From Planctomycetota bacterium (GTDB lineage: Bacteria > Planctomycetota > SZUA-567), in assembly GCA_031270145.1 (NCBI GenBank), contig JAISYD010000258.1, forward strand, positions 1 through 45,568: DNA of 45,568 bases. Reading direction: 5' to 3'. The notes beneath the pieces are model-generated. The model was not told the origin of the DNA. It saw only the letters and a list, made by a program, of their open reading frames with translations, and searched no databases. The position numbers and the translations under genes are program-made. Shown here piece by piece: positions 20,261-28,524 of this stretch; position 1 is the first letter of the stretch; every line of letters starts with the position of its first letter.

Positions 20261-21949
20261 ATGGAACGTTTGCTGACGGACGTGCTGGTGATTGGCGGCG
20301 GCGGCGCCGCAATGCGGGCCGCCATCGCCGCCTGCGATGCGGGAGTATCTGTCCTGATGGCGGTTAAAGGCGGAACGGGAGGCGGAGCCACCGGGTTCGG
20401 GGTGTCGGAAATGGCGGGATACAATTCTCCGGACGGCGCCGTCGATCCATCGGATAGTCCGGAAGCGTATTATGACGACATCATAGAGGCGGGAATGGGT
20501 ATGGCCATTCCGGACGTTGCCCAAGTGGTGGCGGACAACGCCGAAGCGACGGTCCGGCAACTGGAAGAATGGGGCGTGCGTTATGAGCGCAATCCGGATG
20601 GCGGGCTTTATGCTTTCAAGAGTTGTTACTCCAACAAAGCGCGTACCCATGTTATTAAGGGCCACGGGGAACCAATTGTCAAGGCGATGGATGAACAAAT
20701 CGGTAAGCGCGACATATCAATAATCGAAAATATCCAGGTGGTGTCCTTGACGATCAGGGACGGCATGTGTGTTGGAGCTGTAGCCGTGACGCGGAATGGT
20801 GGTTATTTGTTCATCTCGGCCAAGGCGACGGTATTGGCGACCGGCGGCGCTTCCCGGATAATGGCCAAGAATATGAATCCCCCCGAGGTTACCGGGGACG
20901 GCTATGCGATGGCTTTCAAAGCCGGCGCCGAGTTGATTAATATGGAATTTATGCAGGCCGGGATCGGATTTATCTATCCGGCCGTAAGCCTTATCAACGC
21001 CTATATATGGGGTGGACATCCGACTCTACGCAATGTTGAGGGGAAGGAATTCATGTCCTCGCTTCCGGCTGGCGTTAATTGGAAGGATGTCATGGATGAA
21101 CACCGCAGGCATTTCCCTTTCAGTTCTCGGGATATTTCCAGGCATCTGGAAGTATGCATACAACGAGAAATATCGGATGGAAGGGGAACCGCGAACGGCG
21201 GCGTATACGCCGATTTCACAATGATGACGGATGCGTATGTCGGCGGCCTCTCGAATGAATACGGCATTCATCGCATGTGGCCCTTGGCGAAGGATTATTT
21301 CCTTTCGAAAAAGATAAGGGTTGACGCGGACAAAAAGACGGAAATCGCCTGTTTTTCCCATGCCATAAATGGCGGCGTCAGGATTGACGCGAACGCTGAA
21401 ACTTCCATACCCGGATTATACGCCGCCGGAGAAACGGCGGGCGGTCCGCATGGAGCGGATCGGCTTGGCGGAAACATGCTGGTGACATGCCAGGTATTTG
21501 GACGAATCGCTGGGGAACGGGCAGCCGCAGTGTCAGCATCCAGTCATGCGCATGCCGCCGAGCTCGCCGATTTCAGGAACGCCCTCGATGAGACGAGGAA
21601 TATCCTGTCCCGAAAAATCGACGCGTGCGCCATTCGCGGCGAACTGTCGGCGATGACGCAAAATTGCCTTTTGGTCAGGCGTACTGCCGCCGGACTCGAT
21701 TCGCTTTCGCGACGCATTGACGGACTTGAAATGCAAATATTGGCGGCGCCGGGTTCCGATACTGTCCATCCTGAAAATATGGAAACGGCAAATCTCCTGT
21801 TATGCGCGAAAATTATGGCGTATTCCGCCATGTGCCGCGAGGAAAGCCGCGGCAGCCATTTCCGCGAGGACTTCCCCGTCGTTAATCCTAACTTTGGGAA
21901 GCCCAGGATCGTTGACAAAAGAATATTTCCGACTCGTATTCTCGAATAA
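20261..21949 (+). CDS. FAD-dependent oxidoreductase, fumarate reductase/SdhA-like flavoprotein
   Basis: Soluble flavoprotein (562 residues) of the FAD-binding 2 family. The N-terminal Rossmann motif GGGGAAMRAAIAA (12-24), the GGASRIM and late GPHGADRLGGNML (about 394-407) elements and the C-terminal ESRGSHFREDFP motif place it with SdhA, FrdA, aspartate oxidase and AprA. Fumarate-reductase substrate motifs are not conserved: QFHPTG is replaced by MQAGIGF, RGEGG is not seen, and the covalent-FAD His motif is absent. No signal peptide, FMN-binding domain or adjacent Fe-S subunit is present. It probably catalyses a cytoplasmic dehydrogenation or enoate reduction in the island pathway. ATG 20261 follows GAGAGG; the track start is a TTG 15 bases earlier. 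Confidence 0.88.
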   Translation: MERLLTDVLVIGGGGAAMRAAIAACDAGVSVLMAVKGGTGGGATGFGVSEMAGYNSPDGAVDPSDSPEAYYDDIIEAGMGMAIPDVAQVVADNAEATVRQLEEWGVRYERNPDGGLYAFKSCYSNKARTHVIKGHGEPIVKAMDEQIGKRDISIIENIQVVSLTIRDGMCVGAVAVTRNGGYLFISAKATVLATGGASRIMAKNMNPPEVTGDGYAMAFKAGAELINMEFMQAGIGFIYPAVSLINAYIWGGHPTLRNVEGKEFMSSLPAGVNWKDVMDEHRRHFPFSSRDISRHLEVCIQREISDGRGTANGGVYADFTMMTDAYVGGLSNEYGIHRMWPLAKDYFLSKKIRVDADKKTEIACFSHAINGGVRIDANAETSIPGLYAAGETAGGPHGADRLGGNMLVTCQVFGRIAGERAAAVSASSHAHAAELADFRNALDETRNILSRKIDACAIRGELSAMTQNCLLVRRTAAGLDSLSRRIDGLEMQILAAPGSDTVHPENMETANLLLCAKIMAYSAMCREESRGSHFREDFPVVNPNFGKPRIVDKRIFPTRILE

Positions 21950-21952
21950 GTG

Positions 21953-22087
21953 ATGAACGCATCAATCCATATTCGGAACAATGCGTTGATTCTCGCGCTC
22001 GCCCATTTGCGCGCGGAAGCCGCATTTTCCCGGCATTGCTCCAACCGCCCGATTGACGGGTCGGTGGCAATTTCCATCGAGGGATGA
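21953..22087 (+). CDS. Possible 44-residue protein filling the gap before iclR
   Basis: This ORF, absent from the track, starts 3 bases after the flavoprotein stop (ATG 21953, or GTG 21950 directly adjoining it) and its TGA directly abuts the ATG of the second iclR. It encodes a 44-residue protein with a short hydrophobic run (ALILALAHL). It has no recognisable motif. The exact tiling suggests a coupled small protein or translational bridge, but a gap this short could be open by chance. A 7-base inverted repeat (AACGCAT at 21956-21962, ATGCGTT at 21981-21987) inside it could instead be an operator. Confidence 0.3.
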   Translation: MNASIHIRNNALILALAHLRAEAAFSRHCSNRPIDGSVAISIEG

Positions 22088-22831
22088 ATGATCAACAGCG
22101 TGATCAGGGCCATTGGAATACTCTATCTGTTCCGCGAACATAAGCGCCTGTCGTTGGCCGAGATTGCCGATTTGAGCGGCTTGCATAAAACCACCGCCCA
22201 CGGCTTGGTTCTTACCCTCCTTTCGGAACATTTTTTAGAACAGAACAAAAGGACGAGGCGCTATTCGTTGGGTGCAACGTTGTTTGAACTTGGCGGTCTG
22301 TACAGAGCCCGGCTCGACGCTTTCGGATTCTGTCTTCCCTATATGCGCGAATTGAGCCAGATCACCGGGAAGACGGTTCAACTCGCCACTCTTGTCGACA
22401 GCGATGTCGTATATCTTTCCAGGGTGGTAACCAAGGACTTTTTGGGTTTTTCCGTGGCCGACGGGGTAAGAAGAGCCGCACACTGTACCTCAACGGGAAA
22501 AGCCATGCTTGCATTGCTTGCCGACGCGGATCTGGACGGAATATACCCGACCGACGATTTGCGCGCTCGGACCTCTCACAGCATACGAACGCGTGAAGGA
22601 TTGAGGGAAAATATAAGAAAGATACGGGAGCAAAAATATGCTGTGGATTATCAGGAGGCGGAATTGGGATTGTGCGGTATGGCGATTGGTTTTCGGGCAG
22701 ACCGCCCCATGGCCATTTCCATTTCTTGTACCGCCGACATCATGGATAGCGGACAAAGCCGCGCCTATATAGAGCCGTTACTTGAACTGCGTTGCAAAAT
22801 TCAAGAACAATTCGGCGCCGTTTCGATATAA
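22088..22831 (+). CDS. IclR-family transcriptional regulator, downstream copy
   Basis: Second IclR regulator of the island (247 residues), with a winged helix (LSLAEIADLSGLHKTTAHGL, about 20-39) and an effector domain with VRRAAHCTSTGKAMLA and the GLCGMAIGFRAD segment. It starts at ATG 22088, with GAGGG upstream, immediately after the 44-codon ORF. It reads in the same direction as the operon, so it may be co-transcribed with the catabolic genes or have its own promoter. It differs clearly from the first IclR, so a recent duplication is unlikely. It is the last intact gene before the IS66 remnant. Confidence 0.92.
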   Translation: MINSVIRAIGILYLFREHKRLSLAEIADLSGLHKTTAHGLVLTLLSEHFLEQNKRTRRYSLGATLFELGGLYRARLDAFGFCLPYMRELSQITGKTVQLATLVDSDVVYLSRVVTKDFLGFSVADGVRRAAHCTSTGKAMLALLADADLDGIYPTDDLRARTSHSIRTREGLRENIRKIREQKYAVDYQEAELGLCGMAIGFRADRPMAISISCTADIMDSGQSRAYIEPLLELRCKIQEQFGAVSI

Positions 22832-22935
22832 TCATCAAGTCGCCGTGACGCCATGCCTCGAACGGCAACTCGTATAAGGATGTTGCCAAGGCGTCGGCGG
22901 CGCATAGCGACGCGCTCGGGTCTTGCGTCGTTCCC

Positions 22936-23215
22936 GTGAAGATGCCTTTCGCCTCCGGCGCCTTCGGGGAGCGGCTGAAGGGGAGGGAGCGGGTAATTCC
23001 GCCCAAGTCGCCCTTGGGCGAAGCGACGGCCCATTGCCGGAACAACTGGGCGACGCCGACGGTTTACGCATCGGACGGCGAACTGTCCATCGCCAACAAT
23101 CCGGCGGAACGCATGCTTCGTCCGGTGGCGGCGGGGCGGAAGAACCGCCGGTTTTTCGGCTCGGACAAGGGAGGCGAAACCGCCGCAAACCGCCGGTCCG
23201 TCGCCGCCCCTCGCC
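22936..23215 (+). pseudogene. IS66-family transposase remnant (C-terminal part)
   Basis: The frame reads PPKSPLGEATAHCRNNWATP, then SDGELSIANNPAERMLRPVA and GRKNRRFFGSDKGGETAA, closely matching the C-terminal catalytic region of IS66 transposases (KSPLGKA, the IDNNAAER-ALRPVALGRKN segment, GSDRGGE). Homology fades after GGETAA and there is no upstream transposase, so it is a remnant. The in-frame stretch just before it (22849-22935, containing SYKDVAKAS and SCVVP) is not IS66-like and may be debris of another gene. The rest of 22832-23489 shows no gene I can support. It marks the right edge of the island. Confidence 0.8.
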
Positions 23216-23489
23216 GGACGCGCCATATGCGGCGGCGCTGCCGAGGAGCGTTTTTTGTCCCGCCGGAGCGGAGGAAGGGAGCTGCCCGGCCAAGGAAGCC
23301 GCGGCGGCCGGCCTGCCCCGCCGCGGTCCGGCGGGCCGGACGCGCCGGAGGCGCCGGATTGTCGCAAGATATTGAAAAAGCGGAGGAAACAGAAAACGCT
23401 GGCGGGGGCCGGCCGCAAAAATAAAAGCGAAATGTCCGCCGATCAAAAAACCGGGGAACCCGGAATCGCCGGCAAATCCGTCCCGGGCC

Positions 23490-23518
23490 TTGCGCGGCCG
23501 GCCGGCCGGCGGTATAAT
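23490..23518 (+). promoter_or_regulatory. Promoter of alaS-rseP
   Basis: TTGCGC, a 17-base spacer made of repeated GGCC units, and a perfect TATAAT. It lies 73 bases before the alaS start and probably serves both alaS and rseP. The style (TTGCxx plus TATAAT) matches the gyrB promoter and the one at 74-102. Confidence 0.65.
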
Positions 23519-23591
23519 GCGAGTCGGCGGCGTCCGGCCCGGCGGCCGGGGCGCCGCGGGTTGTTTCGACGCCGGCGAAGGATGCCGCTCC

Positions 23592-26240
23592 ATGAGAACC
23601 GACGATATCCGCGACAAGTACCTTGGCTTTTTTGCCGGCAAGGGCGCCCGAATCGTGGCGTCCGACTCCCTGGTCCCGCATAACGACCCCACCCTGCTTT
23701 TCACCGGCGCGGGCATGAACCAGTTCAAGGATCAGTTCATGGGCCTGCGCATCGAGTACCGCGCCGCCGCCACCTGCCAGAAGTGTCTGCGCACCGGCGA
23801 CATCATGAACGTCGGGGTCACCCCGGCACACCACACTTTTTTTGAAATGCTCGGCAACTTCTCCTTCGGCGACTATTTCAAGCCGGAGGCGATAGGCTGG
23901 GCCTGGGAATTCCTCACCGGCGCCATGGGCATCCCGGAAAGCCGCCTCCAGGTCTCGGTCCACGATTCGGACGATGAAGCCTTTGGCATCTGGGAAAAGA
24001 GCGTCGGCCTGCCTCCGGAAAAAATCGCCCGCCTGGGCGATCACGACAATTTTTGGCCGGCCGACGCCCCGAAACTCGGCCCCAACGGTCCCTGCGGCCC
24101 TTGCTCCGAGATTTTCTATGATCGCGGGGCCGAATTCGGCTGCGGCGGGCCGGACTGCGGCATAACCTGCGATTGCCGGCGCTGGGTCGAAATCTGGAAC
24201 TTGGTCTTCACCCAGTTCAACCGGCAGCCCGACGGCGGGTTGCTCCCCCTGCCGCAAAGGAACATCGACACCGGCATGGGCCTGGAGCGCATGGCCGCCT
24301 GTCTCCAGGGCGCCGCCACCAACATGGACATCGACATTTTCCGGCCCATCGTCGCCGCCATCGCCGAAACCGCCGGCAAAAGCTACGGCGCCAGGCGCGA
24401 GGACGACGTACTGATGCGGCGGTTGGCGGATCACGTGCGGGCCGTGACCTTCTGCATCGCGGACGGCGTGCTGCCGGCCAATTCCCACCGCGGCTATGTG
24501 CTTAAGCGCCTGCTGCGCCGGGCCGTCCTGGACGGCCGGAACCTGGGCATCCGCGAGAGCTTCCTCCCGGCTCTGGTCCCGGTGGTGGGCCGGGTCATGG
24601 CCAAGCCGTATCCGGAAATACAAGCCCGCTCCGCCGCCCTGGCCGAAACGATTGGCCTGGAGGAGGCGAAGTTCCTGGCCACCCTGGATCGCGGCCTCGC
24701 CCGCATCGGCCAGGCGGTGGAGGAAACCCGGAAGGCCGGCCGCCAGAGCATTTCCGGCGCCGCCGCCTTCGAATTGTACGACACCTACGGCTTCCCCCGC
24801 GAGTTGGCCGAGGAGCTGGTGGCGCGGGAGGGGCTGGCCGTTGACGCGACCGGCTTCGACGCCGCCATGGCCGAGGCCCGGGCCAAGGCCCGGGAAGGCG
24901 CCAGGATGAAGGGCGACGTTTTCGCCAAGGGACCCCTGCAGGAGGTCAAGAAACTCACGGCCGGCAGCGAATTCCTCGGCTACGACGCGTTGGAGGCCGA
25001 GTGCGGGGTCTTGGCGGCGGTGGTTGGGGACGCCCTGGCCGACGCGGCCGGCCCCGGCGCCCAGGTGACGGTGATCCTGGATCGGACGCCCTTCTACGGC
25101 GAATCCGGCGGCCAGGTCGGGGACACCGGACTCCTGGTCGGCCCCGGCAACCTGGTCGTCCGGGTTGACGACACGCAGAAATTGGACGGCATCCACCTTC
25201 ATTCGGGCGAAGTGGAAACGGGAGTCCTCCGGCCCGGGGTCGGGATCAGCGCGAAAGTGGACGCCGCCCGTCGCCAGGACATCAGGCGCAACCACACCGC
25301 CGCGCATTTGCTGCACCACGCGCTCCGGAGCGTTCTGGGCGACAAGGCGGAACAGAAGGGCTCCCACGTCGGGCCGGATCGCCTGCGCTTCGACTTCCAG
25401 CATCCCTGCGCCCTTACCCAGGCCCAGCGGGAAGAGGTGGAGGAAATCATCAACCGCCGCATCCTGGAAAACTCCCTGGTGGTCACCCGCGTCCTGCCCC
25501 TGGCGGAGGCGAAGAAGAGCGGCGCCATCGCCCTGTTCGGCGAAAAATACGGCGACACGGTCCGGGTGGTGTCGGTGGGCGATTATTCGGTGGAGTTTTG
25601 CGGCGGCACCCATATGCGGGAGGTGGCGCCCATCGGCAGTTTCCGCCTGACGGCGGAGGAGTCGGTGGCGGCCGGGGTGCGGCGGATCGAGGGGGTGACC
25701 GGGCTGGCCGCTTTCCGCCTGTCGCGGGAACAGGGGGCGCTCCTGTCCGGAGTGGCCCGGGCGCTCAAAACCTCGCCCGGCGAAGCCGGGGAGCGGGTCA
25801 TGGCCTTGACCAGCCAGATCCGCGAGCTGGAAAAGAGCCTGGCCGCCGCCAGGCTGGCCCAGGCCCGGGACAAGTTGGCCGCCGCCGCCGCCATCGAGCT
25901 TGACGGCGGGATCCGCCTGCTGGCGGCCGACGCCGGCGAAATCGGCGGCAGGGAATTGGGCGAGCTGGCCCTTTCGCTGCTCCGGCGCCTGGGCGGGTTG
26001 GGGGTGGCGGTCCTGGCCAGCCGCGACGGCGGCAAGGCCGCCCTGGCGGTGGCGATTGGCAAGGACTTGGCGCCGGCCAGGCTGAAGGCGGGCGAGGTGG
26101 TGAAGCGGCTGGCCGGCATCATCGGCGGCGGCGGCGGCGGCAAGGCGGACTTCGCCCAGGCCGGCGGCCGGAAGCCCGAATGTCTGCCGGAATTGCTGGC
26201 CGCCGCGCCCGGGGCGGTCAAGGATCTGTTTATGTTATAA
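23592..26240 (+). CDS. alaS: Alanyl-tRNA synthetase
   Basis: Charges tRNA-Ala with alanine and edits mischarged Ser/Gly (882 residues, normal length). In order: a class II catalytic core starting IRDKYLGFFAGKGARIVASDSLV with the GAGMNQFKDQF motif, the tRNA-recognition region, the editing domain with zinc-binding HTAAHLLHH (about 567) and CGGTHMREV (about 670), and the C-terminal C-Ala domain with a poly-Gly IIGGGGGGKADFAQAGG segment. ATG 23592 follows GAAGGA; the in-frame extension from 23490 overlaps the promoter. rseP begins 15 bases after it and is likely co-transcribed. Confidence 0.98.
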   Translation: MRTDDIRDKYLGFFAGKGARIVASDSLVPHNDPTLLFTGAGMNQFKDQFMGLRIEYRAAATCQKCLRTGDIMNVGVTPAHHTFFEMLGNFSFGDYFKPEAIGWAWEFLTGAMGIPESRLQVSVHDSDDEAFGIWEKSVGLPPEKIARLGDHDNFWPADAPKLGPNGPCGPCSEIFYDRGAEFGCGGPDCGITCDCRRWVEIWNLVFTQFNRQPDGGLLPLPQRNIDTGMGLERMAACLQGAATNMDIDIFRPIVAAIAETAGKSYGARREDDVLMRRLADHVRAVTFCIADGVLPANSHRGYVLKRLLRRAVLDGRNLGIRESFLPALVPVVGRVMAKPYPEIQARSAALAETIGLEEAKFLATLDRGLARIGQAVEETRKAGRQSISGAAAFELYDTYGFPRELAEELVAREGLAVDATGFDAAMAEARAKAREGARMKGDVFAKGPLQEVKKLTAGSEFLGYDALEAECGVLAAVVGDALADAAGPGAQVTVILDRTPFYGESGGQVGDTGLLVGPGNLVVRVDDTQKLDGIHLHSGEVETGVLRPGVGISAKVDAARRQDIRRNHTAAHLLHHALRSVLGDKAEQKGSHVGPDRLRFDFQHPCALTQAQREEVEEIINRRILENSLVVTRVLPLAEAKKSGAIALFGEKYGDTVRVVSVGDYSVEFCGGTHMREVAPIGSFRLTAEESVAAGVRRIEGVTGLAAFRLSREQGALLSGVARALKTSPGEAGERVMALTSQIRELEKSLAAARLAQARDKLAAAAAIELDGGIRLLAADAGEIGGRELGELALSLLRRLGGLGVAVLASRDGGKAALAVAIGKDLAPARLKAGEVVKRLAGIIGGGGGGKADFAQAGGRKPECLPELLAAAPGAVKDLFML

Positions 26241-26255
26241 GGAACCCCATTCCCC

Positions 26256-28466
26256 ATGATCGATTTTCTGCCCGGCATCGGCGCCGTCAATCAGGCCCTG
26301 ATCGTCGTCGCCGCCTTTTCCGCCCTCATCTTCGTCCACGAACTCGGACATTACCTGGCCGCCAGGCTGACCGGGGTCAAGGTGGAGCGGTTCTTCGTCG
26401 GCTTCGACATTTTCGCCCTGTCCCTGGAAAAGGAATGGCGGGGCACGGTTTACGGCATCGGCATTCTGCCCCTGGGCGGCTACTGCGCCCTGGCCGGGCA
26501 GAACGACGATCCGAGGAAGGAGCGCCGCACCGGCTCCCCGGACGAGATCCAAGCCAAACCCCTGTGGGCCAGAGGGCTGGTTTTCAGCGGCGGGGTGCTG
26601 ATGAATTTCATCTTCGGCTTCCTGATCCTGGTCGCCGCCTTCATGTACGGCATACCCTTCATCCCGCCGGTTCTGGGAGAACTGGAGCCCGGGGGGCCGG
26701 CGGCCCTGCACGGCTTTCGCTCCGGCGACCGGATCGTCCGGGTGGACGGCCGGAACATCGAATCGTTCGAGGAGGCGGCCGAGGCCATAGCCCTCTCCGG
26801 CGCCGGCGGCGAGATCGCGGTGGAATTGGAGCGCCGCGACGATGCTGGGAACTTGCGGCAACTGACCATCCGGGTCAAGGGGCGGGCCTCGGGCGGCCGC
26901 GGCAACCTCAACTCCATCGGCGCCGAACCCGAGCGTTCCCGCCGCGTCGGCGGAATCATAGAGGATGCCGTCTTCGCCGACGCCCTGGCCGGCAAACTGG
27001 CGGTGAACGACGAAATCCTCGCCGTCAACGGCGTGGACATCCCCGAAAACCAGGGTCAAATGATCCAAAGCCTGCTGGCGAGGCGGCCGGGCGAGGACGC
27101 TGTCCTCAAGATCCGGCGGGCCGAGGACGGAGCGATTCGTGAAGTCAGGGCGCCTCTGGAGACTTACGGCGAATGGGACCTGGGGCTTAGGCTCGGGGTG
27201 GAAATCGCCGGCGTGCTTCCGGGCGGCCCGGCCGATTTGGCGGGTCTGCGGCCCGGCGATTTGGTGACGGCGGCCGAGATTTCCGGCCCGAAGTCGGGCG
27301 GCATCCGGCGTTTCGCCAATACCCAGCAATTCATGGAGGCGGTGTCCGAGGCCGCCCTGAAGCCTGTCGACATCCTGCTGAAAAGAGGCGGGGAAACCCT
27401 GACGGTGGCGGCGACCCCCAGGCTGGAAGCGAACATCGGGGATCCCGAGCGGGACACGCTCCTGGGGATCGAGGGACTGATGCAGGGGGACGACGGCTTT
27501 CACATTGAGCGGACGCTGCCCGGCTCGCCCCTGGAAGGCTTGGCCAGGGAGGGCGATTTCCTGGTTGGCCTGGCCGGACGGCCCCTGCCTAGGGGCAAGT
27601 CGTTGCGCGAGGCGGTGGAGGCGGCGGCGACGCGGAGCATCCGGCTGTTTGTCCGGCGCAACCCGGCCGACGGCGTTCCGCCCGCCCCCCTGGCGGAAGT
27701 TCCGGAAGCCAATCTGGCGATCCGGCTCTCGCCCCGCGTCAATAGCGAGCACCGGCGGCCGATGATCGGGGTCGATCTGCTTTCGGGCCCGGTGACCTCG
27801 GTGGCGCCGGGCAGCTTCGCCGACCTCAGCCTCGGCGGCGCCGCGCGCCTGGTCGGCTCGCGCCTGGTCGCCCTGCAATACTCGCCCGACCTCTCCTCGA
27901 CCATCCTCCGCTTCGTCTTCCCCGCCGGCTCGCCCTATGGGGGCGGACTAAAGACCCTGGTGGCCGAGACCCCCGAGGCCATCCGGAGCGATCCGGCCGC
28001 CGCCGGGTTGCGCAGCCGCCTGCCGGTGTCGCTGAAAACCGCCGAGGATATCCGCCCCCTGCCCTTCGCGGCGGCGCTGGTGGCGGCTGGCCGCAAGTGG
28101 GTGGATTTGTCGCTCATGGTGTACCGGGTGCTGCACAAGCTGGCGATCCGGACGCTGCCCCTCGACGCGGTGGGCGGGCCGGTGCAGCTTTTCCGCATCA
28201 TCAAGATCGCCGACGATCGCGGCTTCGCCTATTTCCTGTACGTCGTCGCGCTGATCAGCGTCAACCTGGGGGTATGCAACCTGCTGCCCTTCCCGGTGCT
28301 GGACGGCGGCCACCTGATTTTCCTGCTGATCGAATGGCTGATCGGCGGGCCGCCGCCCCGGATGCTGCGCGACACGGCGCAATGGATCGGGCTGGCCTGC
28401 CTGCTGGCCCTGATGCTGACCGTCACCGGGTACGACATTTTGCACCTTTTGCGGGGAACCGGCTGA
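26256..28466 (+). CDS. rseP: RseP-type site-2 intramembrane metalloprotease with tandem PDZ modules
   Basis: Inner-membrane zinc protease that cleaves transmembrane substrates such as anti-sigma factors. The first helix holds HELGH (28-32) and the C-terminal membrane part holds the metal-ligand motif FPVLDGGH. The protein has 736 residues, well above the roughly 450 of E. coli RseP. The extra length is the periplasmic region, where I count four PDZ-like units (beginning near VLGELEPGG, GGIIEDAVF, IAGVLPGGP and IERTLPGSP) and possibly a degenerate fifth (TSVAPGSF), against two in E. coli. The ribosome binding site is AAGGA. Assignment to the site-2 protease family is firm; the substrate is not known. 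Confidence 0.93.
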   Translation: MIDFLPGIGAVNQALIVVAAFSALIFVHELGHYLAARLTGVKVERFFVGFDIFALSLEKEWRGTVYGIGILPLGGYCALAGQNDDPRKERRTGSPDEIQAKPLWARGLVFSGGVLMNFIFGFLILVAAFMYGIPFIPPVLGELEPGGPAALHGFRSGDRIVRVDGRNIESFEEAAEAIALSGAGGEIAVELERRDDAGNLRQLTIRVKGRASGGRGNLNSIGAEPERSRRVGGIIEDAVFADALAGKLAVNDEILAVNGVDIPENQGQMIQSLLARRPGEDAVLKIRRAEDGAIREVRAPLETYGEWDLGLRLGVEIAGVLPGGPADLAGLRPGDLVTAAEISGPKSGGIRRFANTQQFMEAVSEAALKPVDILLKRGGETLTVAATPRLEANIGDPERDTLLGIEGLMQGDDGFHIERTLPGSPLEGLAREGDFLVGLAGRPLPRGKSLREAVEAAATRSIRLFVRRNPADGVPPAPLAEVPEANLAIRLSPRVNSEHRRPMIGVDLLSGPVTSVAPGSFADLSLGGAARLVGSRLVALQYSPDLSSTILRFVFPAGSPYGGGLKTLVAETPEAIRSDPAAAGLRSRLPVSLKTAEDIRPLPFAAALVAAGRKWVDLSLMVYRVLHKLAIRTLPLDAVGGPVQLFRIIKIADDRGFAYFLYVVALISVNLGVCNLLPFPVLDGGHLIFLLIEWLIGGPPPRMLRDTAQWIGLACLLALMLTVTGYDILHLLRGTG

Positions 28467-28524
28467 TTCCCCGGGAGGCCTTGCCCCGCCGCCGTCGGCG
28501 ACGAACCGGCCGTCGGAGCGGCGT

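Larger units (their letters stand above)
14132..22935. other. AT-richer catabolic island between two IS remnants
   Basis: Base composition shifts clearly here. By hand count, line 19741-19800 has 22 G/C of 60 and line 17701-17760 has 31 of 60, against 46 of 60 in line 24841-24900 of alaS. All eight genes and one small ORF point right. Regulators stand at both ends, with transposase remnants of two different IS families outside them. Together this indicates horizontal acquisition. Exact ends are uncertain; no flanking direct repeat or tRNA site was seen at these borders. Confidence 0.75.

Noticed and set aside
22849-22935. Short frame (SYKDVAKAS, SCVVP) resembling part of a dihydroxyacetone kinase DhaK domain
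   Set aside because: Only about 25 residues with loose similarity recalled from memory, no ATP or substrate motif, and it is fused in frame to IS66 debris; not enough to call.
28467-28524. Terminator between convergent rseP and the DUF3842 gene
   Set aside because: GC-rich short complementary stretches exist, but no convincing stem with a T-run on either strand.
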